A stretch of 6,196 nt of DNA from Bacteroidales bacterium (GTDB taxonomy: Bacteria; Bacteroidota; Bacteroidia; Bacteroidales; FEN-979): positions 1 to 6,196 of the forward strand of contig JALNWE010000116.1 in assembly GCA_023231065.1 (NCBI GenBank), read 5' to 3'. Every line of letters begins with the position of its first letter. Position 1 is the first letter of the stretch. Under the pieces are notes generated by a model. The model was given only the letters and a program-made list of their open reading frames with translations. It was not told the DNA's origin and ran no database searches. A program made the position numbers and the translations under genes. Below, piece after piece: positions 6,099 through 6,196 of this stretch.

Positions 6099-6196
6099 AT
6101 GTCTTTCAATCTCCGTAACCGTAATTTTTTAAAAGACCTGGATTTTACTCCGGTTGAAATTAAATTTTTCCTGGATTTAGCCATTGAGCTAAAGAA
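6099..6196 (+). CDS. argF: ornithine carbamoyltransferase, N-terminal fragment (cut by right edge)
   Basis: Only 32 codons plus 2 bases are inside the window. The N-terminus contains NLRNRNFLKDLDFTP followed by an amphipathic helix (EIKFFLDLAIELK), which strongly resembles the opening of classical OTCases (compare KHFLKLLDFTPAEL in the E. coli enzyme). OTCase condenses ornithine with carbamoyl phosphate to citrulline in arginine synthesis, or runs in reverse in the deiminase pathway. The carbamoyl phosphate-binding and ornithine-binding motifs lie beyond the edge. The start does not look like the N-succinyl/N-acetylornithine carbamoyltransferase (ArgF') known from Bacteroides. The ARG-box-like site upstream favours a biosynthetic role. 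ATG 6099 is the only sensible start; there is no Shine-Dalgarno. Confidence 0.85.
   Translation, partial: MSFNLRNRNFLKDLDFTPVEIKFFLDLAIELK

Overview
The window looks like a chromosomal piece of a Bacteroidota genome, probably Bacteroidales-like and of middling GC. Three sites match the Bacteroidota -7 promoter element TAnnTTTG exactly. The genes lack Shine-Dalgarno sequences and start after short AT-rich leaders. The left-edge protein has the jelly-roll plus regulatory-domain architecture common in secreted proteins of this phylum. Species cannot be named from the sequence.

Layout. 1-1073 (minus): 5' part of a large secreted or surface multidomain protein, cut by the left edge. 1074-1223: compact divergent promoter region. 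1224-3200 (plus): membrane-anchored phosphoglycerol/phosphoethanolamine transferase of the LTA synthase/MdoB (sulfatase-fold) family. 3255-4142 (plus): soluble lipid kinase of the DagK_cat/YegS/DgkB family. 4143-4520: 378 bp with no gene, almost filled by a 30-copy heptamer array fused directly to a 17-copy octamer array. 4521-5717 (plus): YbdG-type mechanosensitive channel. 5718-6098: 381 bp with no gene, holding a 32-copy heptamer array, a likely argF operator and promoter, and an 8-copy heptamer array in the presumed argF leader. 6099-6196 (plus): first 32 codons of ornithine carbamoyltransferase (argF).

How the genes may work together. LtaS/MdoB-type enzymes strip a head group from phosphatidylglycerol (or an equivalent lipid) and leave diacylglycerol. 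DgkB/YegS-type kinases can rephosphorylate that lipid. The 1224 and 3255 genes therefore form a plausible transferase plus lipid-recycling pair, and the following osmotic-release channel fits a cell-envelope theme. argF appears to be a separate unit with its own promoter and an ARG-box-like operator.

The most unusual content is the set of four short-unit tandem arrays. In the three heptamer arrays, 70 consecutive units contain no indel, and all variation but one base falls at a single position of the unit. That position differs between arrays. This is not the pattern expected from simple slippage followed by random mutation, and it is the main lead in the window.
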